Part shown: positions 1 to 12,310 of the stretch, piece by piece
Layout: each line of letters starts with the position of its first letter
Numbering within the stretch: position 1 is the first letter of the stretch
NCBI RefSeq assembly: GCF_014529535.1
Contig: NW_023503337.1
Coordinates: forward strand, 248,001 to 312,000
Direction of reading: 5' to 3'
Length of the DNA: 64,000 nt
Source of the DNA: Bradysia coprophila
Lineage: Eukaryota > Arthropoda > Insecta > Diptera > Sciaridae
Program-made: the position numbers and the translations under genes
The notes under the pieces: generated by a model
What the model saw: the letters and a program-made list of their open reading frames with translations, nothing else
Databases searched by the model: none
What the model was told of the DNA's origin: nothing

Positions 1-984
1 ATTCAACTCAAAAAAACGTAATGTAAAATTGATTTTGCTTGTCGTAGGCGAAACTTTACATCAAGTGTTGAGGAAATACTGTTATGTGAGTTGGGACCAA
101 TGGTTAAAATTCTTTTTGTCGTTGTCGATATTAGATGACAATACCAAACGAAACAACTGCGACAAGTCTTAAAAAACTTGAAATAATTCCTCTACCAAAA
201 ATCACCGACCATAGATATTATGAACCTTATTCAACACGAACCGCTGCTATCACAACATTTCATATGCATTTGCCAACATAATAATAACTCGTGTGAGATA
301 CATATAATAAACGAATATAAAGCTAAAGCACTGACTGGCGACGGCGGTTTAAATCTAATAGACATAAAACACAAAATAAACTTCACCTTCAAACAAAAAC
401 TCCATTAAATAAAGTTATCAAAAATTATATTATTACAACAACGTCTCACTCTCGTTGTGTTTAACACTTTGAATGATAAATAATAATAATATAAAATATT
501 GTATACACCATGCTACTTTCTCTGATTGTTCAGAAAGCTTATCTTTCGGTGTGAATTATCTTAATTACCTCAATTAAGCGAAATCCCTTTTACAAAAACA
601 CACAATTTCTATTGCGGCTTTTGTTATGCGCGCCAACGTTATATTTGATGCAAGGCACTAGGTATATCGCATTGTTCAGCACTGTATCTATAATAGCTGA
701 GGGAAACGAAGATAATGGAAGAAGAAACATAAAAATCCTTGTTTTGTGTAATTTGAGAAGTTTTTTTTTTGTTTCAAGTAATTAAGCTTTTTTTTAAAGT
801 CAAGTAACTGGTATCAGCAGGTTGTAAAGAATCGATTTTCTTTTTTATTGCAAGTGATATCAGTTGTGGAAGGATTTAAGGCGGCTAATAATTAATGTCG
901 CTGCATGTTGCAGATTCGATGATGCTGCAAACTCGGTGTCCGTGGAGTTAATTCTATTTTGTAAAATTAATCAAAACGGTAATC
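1..984. other. AT-rich intergenic DNA, no gene seen
   Basis: Only short open frames with no recognisable domain, no codon structure and no splice-compatible partners. Homopolymer T runs occur around 760-800. I see no RNA gene. Confidence 0.6.
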
Positions 985-2036
985 GTACAAAATCCGGAGA
1001 GTTAAAATCCGGAATTACAAAATCCAGACAAAAAAATCCGGAAACCTCAAAATCCGGAAGCCTCATAATCTGGAAACTTCAAAATCAGGAAGCTTCAAAA
1101 TCCTGATCGATGTTAAACTTTACGGATTTCGTCCGGATTTTTTCCGGATAACTTTGACGAAGATGTTAGCTTGGCGAAGATGTTGGAACTTTGTAAAATT
1201 CTGAAAACTGCTATTAGTGATAGTATTAAAACTGCAGTGTCACATAATTGGCACAGTGGCAGTGTAAATTCAAAAGTCGTCGGAGGCAAATAATACACAC
1301 TTTCCATAGGTTTGTTCCATCCTATAGTATAGTAAAAAAAGAGTTTTAAAAAGACGAAAACGAACGAGAGTCAAACGTAAATGCGAGGTTGTGTTGTTTC
1401 TCTGTGGATGACGATTGACATTTTCAACGACCTTGTTCCTATTGTTGCAATTATTGCAATTTTTTAGAATCACATTTGTCAATGTACATAGGGATTTAAT
1501 TCGGTGTATACTCTAGACTTACGGATACCATTCAACAATCTTTTACAGAACTTTCACTCTTCCATCTTCACGTAGAGATCATTTTGATAGTATAACTGTT
1601 GAGCAAAGAGAGAGCTATTTCGACCTCGGAAATTTTGCGAAAAAGTTCTAAAAAATGGCGTCCAAAACTGTAAATCCTCATCCACCTGAGTAGGACCCGT
1701 CATTTCTAGATATTTCTTTGATAAAAATTATAGATTGTTTTTGCTGAGATATGGTTTTCGCTGCAGGAAAAGAAAACGTAATGAAACGTGAAATGCTGTC
1801 AAAAGTTGACAGAAGGGATAAGCAAAATAAATACAGAAAAGACATAAAATATGGACGCTACCAACTGTAATTGACACAGTTGCATTGACAATTAAATATT
1901 GTAATTTCAAGTGTGAAAATATAAAAGGTTGCTTCTGGTTATTCTTGAAATATATTCTTTAATTGCTAGGTTTGGTTTAGTAGTTAATGGATGAAATCAG
2001 CGCCGCAGGCCCTGAAATAAATGGAAAAATAAAAAA

Positions 2037-2095
2037 GCGGGGTCGAGGGGCGGCAGCCCCGCTGAGGGGGGTCAAGGGGGGAGAATCCCCCTTGA
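2037..2095. repeat. Two adjacent GC-rich hairpins
   Basis: Hairpin 1 (2037-2062) pairs GCGGGG with CCCCGC. Hairpin 2 (2072-2095) is a perfect TCAAGGGGG / CCCCCTTGA stem around a GAGAAT loop. Both lie in an otherwise AT-rich setting within the foldback-like repeat. Function unknown. Confidence 0.6.
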
Positions 2096-2221
2096 AGGTT
2101 CAATGACACTTTGTCCGGGTGTTTTTGATGTGTCTGAAAAGTTAGCTTAGTACAGATTTTTTATGATGAATTAGGTACAACTTTTATACTTGTCACAACT
2201 ATATGGACTTATTGTATTTCT

Positions 2222-2465
2222 ATAAAGAAAAGAGTTGTACCTTCTAGATACAGCTTTTTCCTTCCATCCTGATTGTTGTACCTAGTTGGTACAGCTTTTA
2301 TTTCTCTAAAGAAAGGAGTTGTACCACACGGTACAGCTTTTTCCTTCCATCTTGATTGTTGTCTAGTCGTTACAGTTGCCATTTCTTTTAAGAAAGGAGT
2401 ATTACCTACTCGGTACAGCTTTTTCCTTCCATCCCGATCTTTGTACCGAGTCGGTGCAGGCACAT
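2222..2465. repeat. Tandem repeat, about 85-bp unit, nearly three copies
   Basis: Successive copies contain GGAGTTGTACC, GGTACAGCTTTTTCCTTCC and a TTTCTCTAAAGAAAGGAG-like joint. Copies differ by substitutions and small indels. Short open frames on both strands across this block are by-products of the repeat. Confidence 0.7.
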
Positions 2466-2638
2466 GTGCTTTTGCACCAAATTTAACCTGGATTTTGTAA
2501 TTCGGTATTTTGAAGCATCTAGATTTTGAGGTTTCCGGATGCTGAGGCTTCCGGATTCTGAGGCTTCCGGATTTTGAAGCCTTCGGATTTTTTTGTCTGG
2601 ATTTTGTAATTCCGGATTTTAGTTCTCCGGATTTTGTA

Positions 2639-4959
2639 GGGGAGCCATTGTGCGTCGTACGCAAAAGTTTTATCAACAAAAAATTGACTCACAAAATTTG
2701 TGAAAGAAAATTTTACAACAAGAAATTTGCGTCACAAGTGGCAGTTGATTCGGTTTTCTTTCGTTTAAATTCTTTTAATACATTTTTCAACCATTTTCAT
2801 AACAATACGTTCCTCAACATCAATAACTAACAAACTAACGTAGGCGATTTGCGTTATCTAAAAAAACGACATTTTGCTTATTTTCATACCAACATCAGAA
2901 GTTCAATATCTCGGCCAATTTTGAAGCTGCAGTAACGTGTGATAGCTCGTTGAACTCGAATGGACTCCTAGATTCCAGATATTGTAGTTTCAGGGTCATT
3001 GGAGTTAAGGGAAAGAAGTCAAAAAGTTGCTGTAAATATGCTCCGCCGTCCTCAAAAATTTTTTGTTAAAACATTTTTGGTAGTGGACTTGCGTCACGCC
3101 CGCTTACTAACGTGCGGGCATGATAGAATTGATGAAAAATTGTGACTAATTTGCATATCTATTTTCGATTGACGTTTAAAACGCCACTTTGACAGGTGGA
3201 ATAGACCGCCTTTCAAATTCCAACAATGGTCACAACTGAAAAATTTCGCAACATTCTGGTCCAAGGTTTCGATAAAAGAAGACTTACGCAATCATAACGC
3301 TACCGTGTAAAAGAGTATACCTTTAATTTTACCCAAAGGCATTACATCGACATACTTATAACCTACAAATAAGAGACATACAAGTATCTTCAACATAGTG
3401 TCATTTCCATCCAAAAAATCGTATTATTTAAATATTTGTAACAGCCTAGAGATGCTATCATTTAAATTAGAATATTTTGTCGCTTTGCGGCTGTGCCATG
3501 TTGAATATCAAATTTTACGTGTAATTGACAAACACTTGGCGTTTGGCAACAATAATATACAGAGGAGAAAGCACATAAGAATACATTATTAGATCGGTGG
3601 GGGTGGCGGTGGTAGGACGAGCAGAAAATGTTATTTTTGAACACTTAATAATGTGAAAAGGGACGCTATCGTTGATGATTTCAGGAGACATTTAACATTT
3701 CACAATTTCACTTTTTTGCGGGTTGTTGTTTGAAAGGAAATTCAAAATATTACTAAGGATTTATTGCTTGGAAAAAGTTCTCTTATTTTTACAACAGATA
3801 AGAAATTGGTAATATTTCAACAACCAAACAGATTCCTCATCATGTATATACCAAAGAATGAAAGAAAAAAGACGAAAAAAAAACCGATGATATAAAAGGA
3901 AAGAATATAATATCGTTTAATATGATGATTGATTGCCATGCATTCAAATATCTCTTTTTGTATATCAAAATGGGAACAATTCAATTCACCACACCACATG
4001 AAATCCTATAATTTTTATTTATTTCCATTTTTATTCTATTTTCATCTCTATGCCGATTTTTCCCGTATAAATGCCTATATTTCGTACTGGCATTTTTATG
4101 GTACAAAAAAAAGCTTTTCTTATGGTGATGTTTTAACATAGATAGCATATCTATGTGCTCAAAAGGGATTTGAAAAGCCGACAAACTATTTATTATGTGA
4201 CCAGAGGGTGTTAGAATTGATATAAATTGTTAATGGAATATAACATAAACGTAAATGAATTTCATTGCGTTTTTCTTCTCTCGCATCGGACTACATAAGG
4301 TTGGTTTTTTACAAAAAGAGCGAGCGGTGTAAACCGAAATTTCTCGTATAGGTGTATCGAATTTCGCATTTCTGCTGAACCAACTGAAATATCCTTGAAA
4401 GCGTTACAAATGTTCTCCGCTAGGACCTTTAGACATCTGTATAAGTCTGTCGACGGCGATCTACGAAATGGATTCGCCTTAGAGATTTTTTTTATTTCCT
4501 AAAATATTTTAAGGAGGTCGTATAAAGTCGTATACTCAGTGTTTTTGTATGAGAGGACCAACTGAGGGAAAGACCTGATATAAACTTAGAATCAAATTTG
4601 TTTGACTACATACACTAATACAAACAAAATGGTATTATATCCAGCTGCTGACAACTGTTAGCTACCTACAATTCTAAGGCGAAATAAGTCAACCGAGGAT
4701 GGACATTGAGTTGTCAGTTAGAAGATTCGAATATAAGCTGCCACCCAAATAATGTAATCATTTATCAGATTTGTTCACAATAATAACAAACAACATCAGG
4801 TCATTTCCGTCTGCGATAGTATCTACGATCGACCATCGTCGTTCTTCCTTCATAACTATCCATTTTTTCAACCCGTGTTATACAATTTCTATTTACAACT
4901 AACCTATAGCTGTGAATCATCGTAAATTTTATTGGCAAAAGGTTTCTTTAAAAAGCTAG
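2639..4959. other. Intergenic DNA, no gene seen
   Basis: AT-rich sequence with only short unsupported frames. No promoter, splice pattern, RNA gene or clear repeat boundary could be supported. Confidence 0.55.
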
Positions 4960-5545
4960 CCGTCAGAACAGTCGGAGCGTTTGCTGTGACTGAGCCCTGT
5001 ACGAACCCGAACATCTATTGCGTACGTGACCCTAGTTCGTCGGTCGCCCTACTCTTACCGTAAGCCTACTGCGCCCGTAAACATCGTTAAAGTAAAATTC
5101 TTATGAAATGTGTACGTCTTAAAAATGGCGCGTAGCGAGGCGCATAGCGCAATTACGAAGACCCGTACGATGTTCCTTTCAAATGTTACACAAATTTCAA
5201 ACTGACATAAAATTTTATCGAGTACATAGAAATTGCCGGAGGCAGTACAGACAGCACCGTGCTATGTCAAATGTAATAAATTCCTATTCAAACAGCTACA
5301 TACCGCTATATTAACTTATATTTGACTATAAATAAACAATTTGCTGTTGAATATGCTCAAAACAGCTGTATATACCGTTATATAGCTCAATGTAGCTGTA
5401 TATATTTATACAAATATGGGATGCTTAAAACACCCCAAACACATAACCAATCACTTCCACTTTGCAGGACCTTTCTATGTACCAATTTAACAAAGTTACA
5501 TCACTTTTACTAAAATCCAAGATGGCGGCCGGTGGTTATTTTGTT
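4960..5545 (+). repeat. Interspersed repeat, GAGCCC(C/T)GTACGAACCCG family, copy 1
   Basis: It begins with AACAGTCGGAGCGTTTGCTG, shared with copies at 6236 and (inverted) 55425, and continues through CGTAAGCCTA and a GCGCATAGCGC palindrome. It then runs into ATAGCTGTATATA-rich sequence and AAGATGGCGGCCGG. The second half recurs inverted at about 28160-28500. No coding capacity; probably a non-autonomous element. Confidence 0.6.
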
Positions 5546-6167
5546 TATCTCCTGCAAGCTGATATTTCATACATTACGCGTTTCTGCATATAAACACAAA
5601 CACATACATAACCACAGCCTATACGATTGGATAATTCACACATAACCCACCTAGGGTAAATTTACTTTCCATCTATATATTTGAAAAAAAAAAAAATCGC
5701 CGAACGGCGGAAGCGTACACGGGACCAGCAACATATCAACCAAACACGTTGACCACTACGCCAACAAATCACATAACGCGATGCAATTGGTGTCGGTAGT
5801 GGTTCGTTAGTCACTTCTACATCGATCAAATAATCAGAGTAGTAGGAATGATGTGATTTGAACGAAATGTTGAGGTGGATAGTATATGTGTGTGAGTAAG
5901 TAAATAAAGGATTCTCTGTATGAAGTTTTTTTTGTTGTGAATGCGTTTTAAAACAACATGCTTAATTAATTAATTTTAAATCCAAATTTTTGTGGTTATT
6001 TCGCTAATGTATGAAATATCAGCTTGCAGGAGATAAAACATTGTTCTACCTTGGTGTATATTTCTCGAATCTCTTCTTATGTACAATTGTATATACACTC
6101 GCTGGCGCTCGTTATATACAATTGTACATACGAAGTTATTCTCGAAATATACACCAAGGTAGAAAAT
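5545..6167. repeat. Inverted repeats including a 120-bp hairpin
   Basis: The segment at about 5545-5572 (ATCTCCTGCAAGCTGATATTT) is inverted at about 6008-6035. Immediately after, 6046-6167 folds on itself. CTACCTTGGTGTATATTTCTCGA pairs with its complement across a loop containing CACTCGCTGGCGCTCGT. This looks like a MITE-type insertion; exact ends were not determined. Confidence 0.6.
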
Positions 6168-6229
6168 GTACTATAGGAGGTGGAAAGTACAACGGCCACT
6201 TAACATTCGTCAATACCTTTCAATTAAAA

Positions 6230-6402
6230 AACGAGCCATCAGAACAGTCGGAGCGTTTGCTGCGACTGAGCCCCGTACAAACCCGTATATCTATTGCGTA
6301 CGTGACCCTAGTGCGTCTGTCACCCTACTTTGACCGTAAGCCTATTGCGCCGGTTAATGTAGTTAAAGTAAAATTATTATGTAATGTGTACATCTTATAA
6401 AT
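6230..6402 (+). repeat. Interspersed repeat, GAGCCC(C/T)GTACGAACCCG family, copy 2
   Basis: Same orientation and nearly the same sequence as 4960-5115, from GCCATCAGAACAGTCGGAGC to TAATGTGTACATCTTA. The two copies are direct repeats about 1.28 kb apart. No primer-binding site or retroviral coding sequence lies between them, so I do not call them LTRs. Confidence 0.65.
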
Positions 6403-6661
6403 AAATGATGGAATTTGTTTATGTACTGTCCGTTTGACAAGAGGATCGCCACGGTTCAGCAGGGGGTTTTGAACATTTGTTTTTTACACGTTGGCACACG
6501 TGCTCTTGTCAGATTCAAGATTCTTTTTACGAAGGTTACGCTGATTATACTTTGTGAAAAAGGCCAATACCTTGCAAATATGTCACATCTTGGACAGAAT
6601 TTGACACTGCAATATCTGCAACATGAAAAAACTAAATGTTCGAAACCCCCTGAAACCCCGT

Positions 6662-7293
6662 CACGGTTGGTTTGAAACGAGATTAAATAGGGACCGCCGA
6701 CCACCAATAATTTTTTTTCATATTTATAATGAGTGATGGACAAGAACATCACACAGGAAAAAATTAGCCCGAACCCCTGAGCCCTTTCTGAGAACCAGTG
6801 GATGCGCTACCACGAGCAGTCAGACACAGCCTGATCACAAATTTTAATGGGGATCGGTAGAGGGAAAAATTCTAAGATATACTGTGTAAAAATTATTGCT
6901 TTCGGTCATTTGCTCTCGGAGCAATAACTGTTGAAAGTCAAAATTTCACCATTTTCGAAGAGTAATATACCCCTGACAAAGTGACCGACCCAGCCAGTTA
7001 AGATTGATTCTAGACGCGGTTAGTAAGCTCTTTCGAATGACGAAAAAAAAATTTGAAAAAGTTCTTTTATGGTACATTTTTAGAGAAGTTACTTTTTCCG
7101 CTACCCATTAAAATTTGTGATCAGGCTGTGTCTGACTGCTCGTGGTAGCGCATCCACTGGTTCTCAGAAACGGCTCAGGGGTTCGGGCTAATTTTTTCCT
7201 GTGTGATGTTCTTGTCCATCACTCATTATAAATATGAAAAAAAATTATTGGTGGTCGGCGGTCCCTATTTAATCTCGTTTCAAACCAACCGTG
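6662..7293. mobile_element. 632-bp non-autonomous DNA transposon with about 200-bp terminal inverted repeats
   Basis: The left end CACGGTTGGTTTGAAACGAG and the right end CTCGTTTCAAACCAACCGTG are exact inverses. The inversion continues with few mismatches for about 200 bp (6662-6860 against 7085-7293). Both flanks read CCGT (6658-6661 and 7294-7297), a possible 4-bp target-site duplication. CAC ends with a 4-bp duplication would suit the Chapaev group, but that is inference. No transposase is present. Confidence 0.75.
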
Positions 7294-7329
7294 CCGTGCT
7301 TCCACCTACGTAATATACACAAACTAGGT

Positions 7330-7890
7330 GAGCCAATCTTAATTTATTGCGCATAGCGCAATTACGAAGCCCCGTACGACGTTCCTTTCAAATGAAACAA
7401 AAATTTCAAATCGCCCTAAAAATTTTATTTTTTTGAAGGGCCTAGTATCGGCCTCAGTCCGAGGACCCAAATTTAAAATTTTTTTCAACTACATTCTATT
7501 CGGCCTTTGATTACCTTCCAAATGAAACAAAAATTACGAAAAACGGATGAAATTTGCTCGAGTTATATGTAAAATACACATAGGGCCCTAGTAGTGGCCT
7601 TAGTCCAGGGACCCAAATTTAATTTTTTTTCAACAACATTCTATTCGGCCTTTGATTACCTTCCAAGTGAAACAAAAATTACGAAAAACGGATGAAATTT
7701 ACTCGAGTTATATGTGAAATACACATAGGGCCCTAGTAGCGGCCTTAGGCCGAGGACCTAATTTTTTTTTTTTCAACAACATTCTATTCGGCCTTCGATT
7801 ACCTTCCAAATCAAACAAAAATTACGAAAAACGAATGAAACTTACTCGAGTTCTATGTAAAATACACATAGGGCCCTAGTAGAATTTCAC
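7330..7890 (+). repeat. Tandem array, about 145-bp unit, three copies
   Basis: Each unit carries GGGCCCTAGTAG, a GGCCTTAG..GAGGACC stretch, ACATTCTATTCGGCCTT, GATTACCTTCCAA and ACTCGAGTTATATGT. Unit starts fall near 7439, 7583, 7729 and 7871. The array follows a GCGCATAGCGC / GCCCCGTACG segment of the interspersed family. A diverged copy lies at about 12116-12300. Confidence 0.75.
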
Positions 7891-7949
7891 TTCTAAGGCC
7901 CTAACTCACGGTCCACTCACCCGATTTTTTTTCCTGGGATGGTATTGAC

Positions 7950-8310
7950 AATACCTATCATTTGCCGTGTCATTTACATTTCCATCGTTTATTTTGCCAT
8001 AAATATCACCAAAAGACCTTAAATCACTTAGGGGGCCCTAACTCACGAAGGGCAGACCCGAATATGCCCATCTTCGAACTTAGCCTCACTATTTCGACTA
8101 TCTTTCAGGAAAAAAAAAATTTTGAAATTGGATTTGATTTACTCAAGATATCGACGTGACGGACAGACGGACAGACAAAATTTTTATTGCAGATTCGTCA
8201 TCTATGAACATAGGCAAACACTTTGCCCTTACCGTCTGCTTCGAATTCCATCAATTACACACGGCATCGTAATCCTATAAGCCCCTTTGTACTTCGTACG
8301 GGGCTAAAAA
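7950..8310 (+). repeat. Interspersed repeat with GACGGACAGACGGACAGAC motif, short copy
   Basis: Matches the 3' half of the neighbouring copy at 8330-8968. Shared order: TTCGAA(C/A)TTAGCCTCACTAT, CTATCTTTCAGG, GATATCGACGTGACGGAC, ATTCGTCATCT, TACTTCGTACGGGGC. It has no coding capacity. Confidence 0.7.
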
Positions 8311-8329
8311 TTATGAAATTCTGTCAAAT

Positions 8330-8968
8330 TTTACTCGAGATATTGACAAAAAAACACCACCTTCACTGTACGGCCGAGTAGCCACATATAAGCTCTCTCC
8401 AAGAGACCTAGCTCATGCTCCGGTGAACAGAATTTCATAAACTTTTTTTCCCCTCATTGGACCGGTCAATACCTATCTAATAAAGCAAAATCCATCTAAA
8501 TACGTTAAAATTTGGCCAACCTACAAGCAAAAACGGCTTGCCGCCCTGTACCTAGTTCACACCAAGAGGTCTAACTCACGAGTCGGTCATCCAATTTCCA
8601 TAAACTTTTTTTCGTCGATCGGTATTGTAAATACCCTTCATTTGACGTATCACTTACAAGTGTAGCCTTTAAATGGCCAGAGATATCTTATGGGGCCCCA
8701 GCTCGGGAGGAGTCGACCCAAAATCGCTCATCTTCGAAATTAGCCTCACTATTTTGACTATCTTTCAGGGAGATTTCTTTTTTTGAAATCGGATTTGATT
8801 TACTTAAGATATCGACGTGACGGACATACAGACAGACAAAATGTTTATTGCGGATTCGTCATCTGTGAACATAGGCAAATACTTTGTCCTTGCCGTCTGC
8901 TTCGAATTCCATCAATTACACACGGCATTGTAATCCTATAAGCCCCTTCGTACTTCGTACGGGGCAAA
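8330..8968 (+). repeat. Interspersed repeat with GACGGACATACAGACAGAC motif, long copy
   Basis: A longer copy starting at TACTCGAGATATTGACAAA and ending TACTTCGTACGGGGC. Nearly the whole sequence recurs in inverted orientation at 27424-28115. That gives two independent copies and defines a unit of roughly 650-700 bp. Confidence 0.75.
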
Positions 8969-11900
8969 AAATCATCTGCTGCTGTTCACAGGATAGCCAC
9001 AAAGCAGAATTTCTAAGATTTTTAGTCGAATTTCAGTATATTTTTATGGGATTTTCAAACGATTTTTATTGAGTGGCTAAGACTTCATTCGCTCCTCGCA
9101 GGTAACAAAACTACATTAGAAATTAGAAGAGAAAGAAATATTCATTCTGAAATTCAAGGTCACATTACCCTGTCAGGCCAGCTATCGTGTCTCAAGCTAG
9201 AGACATCAATATATTCCCACTAATAATCTAGTCAGAATGATATAACATTTTCGCTGCACGAAATGTGAAAAAGTTTTTATCGTCAGCGCAAACTTGTAGC
9301 AACAGTCGCGACACATTGTAACCTGATAATGACATCAAACAACAACTTAAAACATAAGTTAAAACACCCTTGCACATTATAGCTGTGTCAATTCACTTCA
9401 TACCATCCCATTATTGAATTGTACGTTGTATACTTAGTTGTCTCATTTTCCTTTCGCTTATTTATAATTTCAGTTAACCTGTCAAAAAATAGACTTTGTC
9501 TCTATATAGACAAACGCTTACACGCTCCACTATATGATAAATGTCTCGCTTTTATTCATGTTTACAAATGAAATATGTAATGTAGAAATAGAGAATATTA
9601 TTTTCCAGAGATTAGCATCGTGATATGAATATGAAAATAATATCCAAACATACAATGTGTGGTTGAAGTAAAAGATGAGTTATAGGGAGGGTCGATATAT
9701 TATATGTATGTAATGTGTTTCGTCTTTGGGTTTTTTTTACAGTCGAATGGATGATATATTATCCTTTTGTGGTTGATTTGATTAACTGATTTCATTGATA
9801 TGATTCCTTCTCTCTGTTCTCTCTGCAACAATACAACAACAACGTTAATAACAAATATCGACGAGCGCGTGCTTGAGATCTCGTGATTTAAAATGAAAGA
9901 TGTTGAAAAATTGATTAAGAGGCCAATTGAAAAAGTCATTTTCGGGTAATAAAAGTTGAAATCCGCACCAACAAGCAATATGATACGAATTGAATAATAA
10001 TCTGACTTGATTCGAAAAAGAAAAGTGAAGTCGGGTGTTTCCCGAAGGACTTTTTACCATTTTTCAAATAATTAAAAGCTTAATAAATTAAAGGTTCATA
10101 TTGAGACGACGAGAGTGTCACAACACTTTCATGTATTTGCTCTATTTTTTCTGTACATTTATCTGTCAATTTAGACTCGTTTAATACCTATGCTCCTTTA
10201 CTGGAGTCGTTTAGTCGTCAGCAGACTCTATACCGTTCTTTAGTTTTGATACAGAACAGACTCATATAAATTTACCGAAACTTCACGAAATTAAAATTGG
10301 TGAAACTTAGCGAGGTTAGAGAAACTATTTTTAGAAGAGACTCGGGCCGAATCCTATAAATTATTTCTAGATCCACTTTGGACGGTAAAAAATAACGTAT
10401 GATTATACTACTTGCGTCTTCTAATGCAATGATCACAAAAGAATTTAAAAAAAGAAAAGATTATTCGTGTGCATCCACAGTTTGCGTCATCAGACAAAAC
10501 TAATAGTCATCTGTATAAATATTTTCCATTAAACGAAAGTCGTCCCATTTAATATACCAAAAATATTTCATGGTGAGAGTCTGTCCCTCGAGAACAATAA
10601 ATACTGAAAAACTCGTAGCAAACGGAAGGGAAACGGAAATGTTCAAACAAACTTGGACAGCTTGTAATTTTTTATTGATAAAAGTTAGATTGTTTCACTG
10701 TTTCTATCTACATCAAAATGTATACATTTCCTCTTTCGCAAATACTTTTTTTCCGTCTCATCTTGTTTGACTTTTCGTTGGAGAAGATTTGATTTTTGGT
10801 ATTTAACAGAAAAAAAAGAACACAACACGATAATGGCCATGGGGCAATGTTTGTGGTGCAATTAAATTAAAATGAGAATATCATATCTGATCGGGCAGCA
10901 AATTTTAAATTGTTATGTCGCTGATACGTGTGCATAAATAACGAGTTCCATGTAATTAATTTTCTCACGGGCTGTTACGACAATAAAGCTACACCACAAT
11001 AAAGCAAGTATGATGTATGCAATTCCATGCTTTTATTAAATGCAATGAAAATTATCATAAAATTTAATGTTCAACAGCCCAGTATCAATAATTACATTAA
11101 TTTTATTTGAATAAAAAATAAAAACGAACCATAAATGGGCAACCAATGACCACACAACACATTATCATAATAAACATTTTAATTTCATGCACCCCCAGAT
11201 AGTCATAATTTTGAGATAATAGTCACAGTAAAATCGATTTAAAAATTAATTATCGACAACATTTTACCAAATTATTATTTGAATTAATATCGAATTCGAA
11301 AATCATCATTTTTCAGTAATTTAATGTCCAATTATTTATGAAGTGGAATACAATTGCTTTTTTTTTGCTGATTAAATGCCGGGATTATCGTTGCCTTTTT
11401 CTTCAAATTTACTAAGGAATAAATATCGATGAAATTAATTGCTTGTCGATGAAAAGCCAATCTTCATTTACATCAGGTGAGATAAGATATAGAATAGAAC
11501 CTTGTCATCTTTCTACTGTTTCTGAGGAAATTCCGGCTATAGAAAATCTTTTAGAAACGGCAATCATTAAATCTGTTACTTCATTTGTTTACAATGAAAG
11601 AGGCAGATCTAATTAACAAGGGGATTGTTTTGTTACTAGGCGTAGAGGTAATGCGAAATTTCGAAGTCGAATGCGGTAACCCCCCAAAGTCACTTTCGAG
11701 ACGAACAAGTGGAACATATAAAGTACAAAAATCTATGTTTGGGGACATTTCGAAACCCTCATAGAACTGAAAATATTTTTGTCGTGAGTAGCTTTCAAAG
11801 GACACCGATCGTGAAAAATTTGGGAATGGTGAGAGGCGCAACTCCTTAATGACAACATGTGTTCTACGAAAATCTGTCACTTTTATTTACTTATTGTAAT

Positions 11901-11984
11901 GAATCGAAATCCCCCAAGCTGGATTCTTTTGAAAAACAGCCTACGAAAATCGGTCGCATTAATTTGTTAGGCTTTTTTGGTACG
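8969..11984. other. Intergenic DNA, no gene seen
   Basis: AT-rich. Frames of up to 99 codons occur (for example about 11581-11880, minus), but they lack ATG starts or domain features. No repeat boundary could be defined. Confidence 0.5.
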
Positions 11985-12310
11985 TGCTGGTACGGAGTTT
12001 GCTGCGACTGAGCCCCGTACGAACCCGTATATCTACTTTGACCGTAAGCCTATTGCGCCCGTTAACGTAGTTAAAGTAAAATTATTATGAAATGTGTACA
12101 ACACAAATTCAGAGTGCCTAGTAGCGGCCTCAACCTAAGGATCCAGATTTAAAATTTTGTCAACAACATTCTATTCGGCCTTCGATTACCTTACAAATAA
12201 AACAAAAATTAGCAAAATCGGATGAAATTTACTCGAGCGGCCTCAGTCCAAGGACCCAAATTTAAAATATTCTTTGTTCGATTACCTTCCAAATGAAACA
12301 AAAAGTATCA
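11985..12310 (+). repeat. Interspersed repeat, GAGCCC(C/T)GTACGAACCCG family, copy 3
   Basis: Contains TTTGCTGCGACTGAGCCCCG, GACCGTAAGCCTATTGCGCC and ATGAAATGTGTAC as in copies 1 and 2. It passes directly into CCTAGTAGCGGCC and ACATTCTATTCGGCCTTCGA, as in the array at 7330-7890. It therefore links those two blocks as parts of one repeat family. Confidence 0.65.

Larger units (their letters stand above)
985..2638. repeat. Foldback-like element with arms of AAAATCCGGA repeats
   Basis: The left arm (about 988-1105) is a degenerate tandem of AAAATCCGGA-type decamers. The right arm (about 2489-2638) is its reverse complement; after inversion both begin AAAATCCGGAGA and share the order of variant decamers. 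The 1.4-kb interior contains two GC-rich hairpins and an 85-bp tandem repeat. Arms made of short tandem repeats are characteristic of foldback elements. I could not find a convincing target-site duplication, so the exact ends and the class are inference. No transposase frame is visible. Confidence 0.55.

Noticed and set aside
4960-6402. Direct repeats interpreted as LTRs of a retrovirus-like element
   Set aside because: The direct copies enclose no gag/pol sequence, primer-binding site or polypurine tract, and more copies occur singly elsewhere.
11581-11880. 99-codon minus-strand frame
   Set aside because: Begins at GTG, has no domain or signal and lies in repeat-rich sequence.
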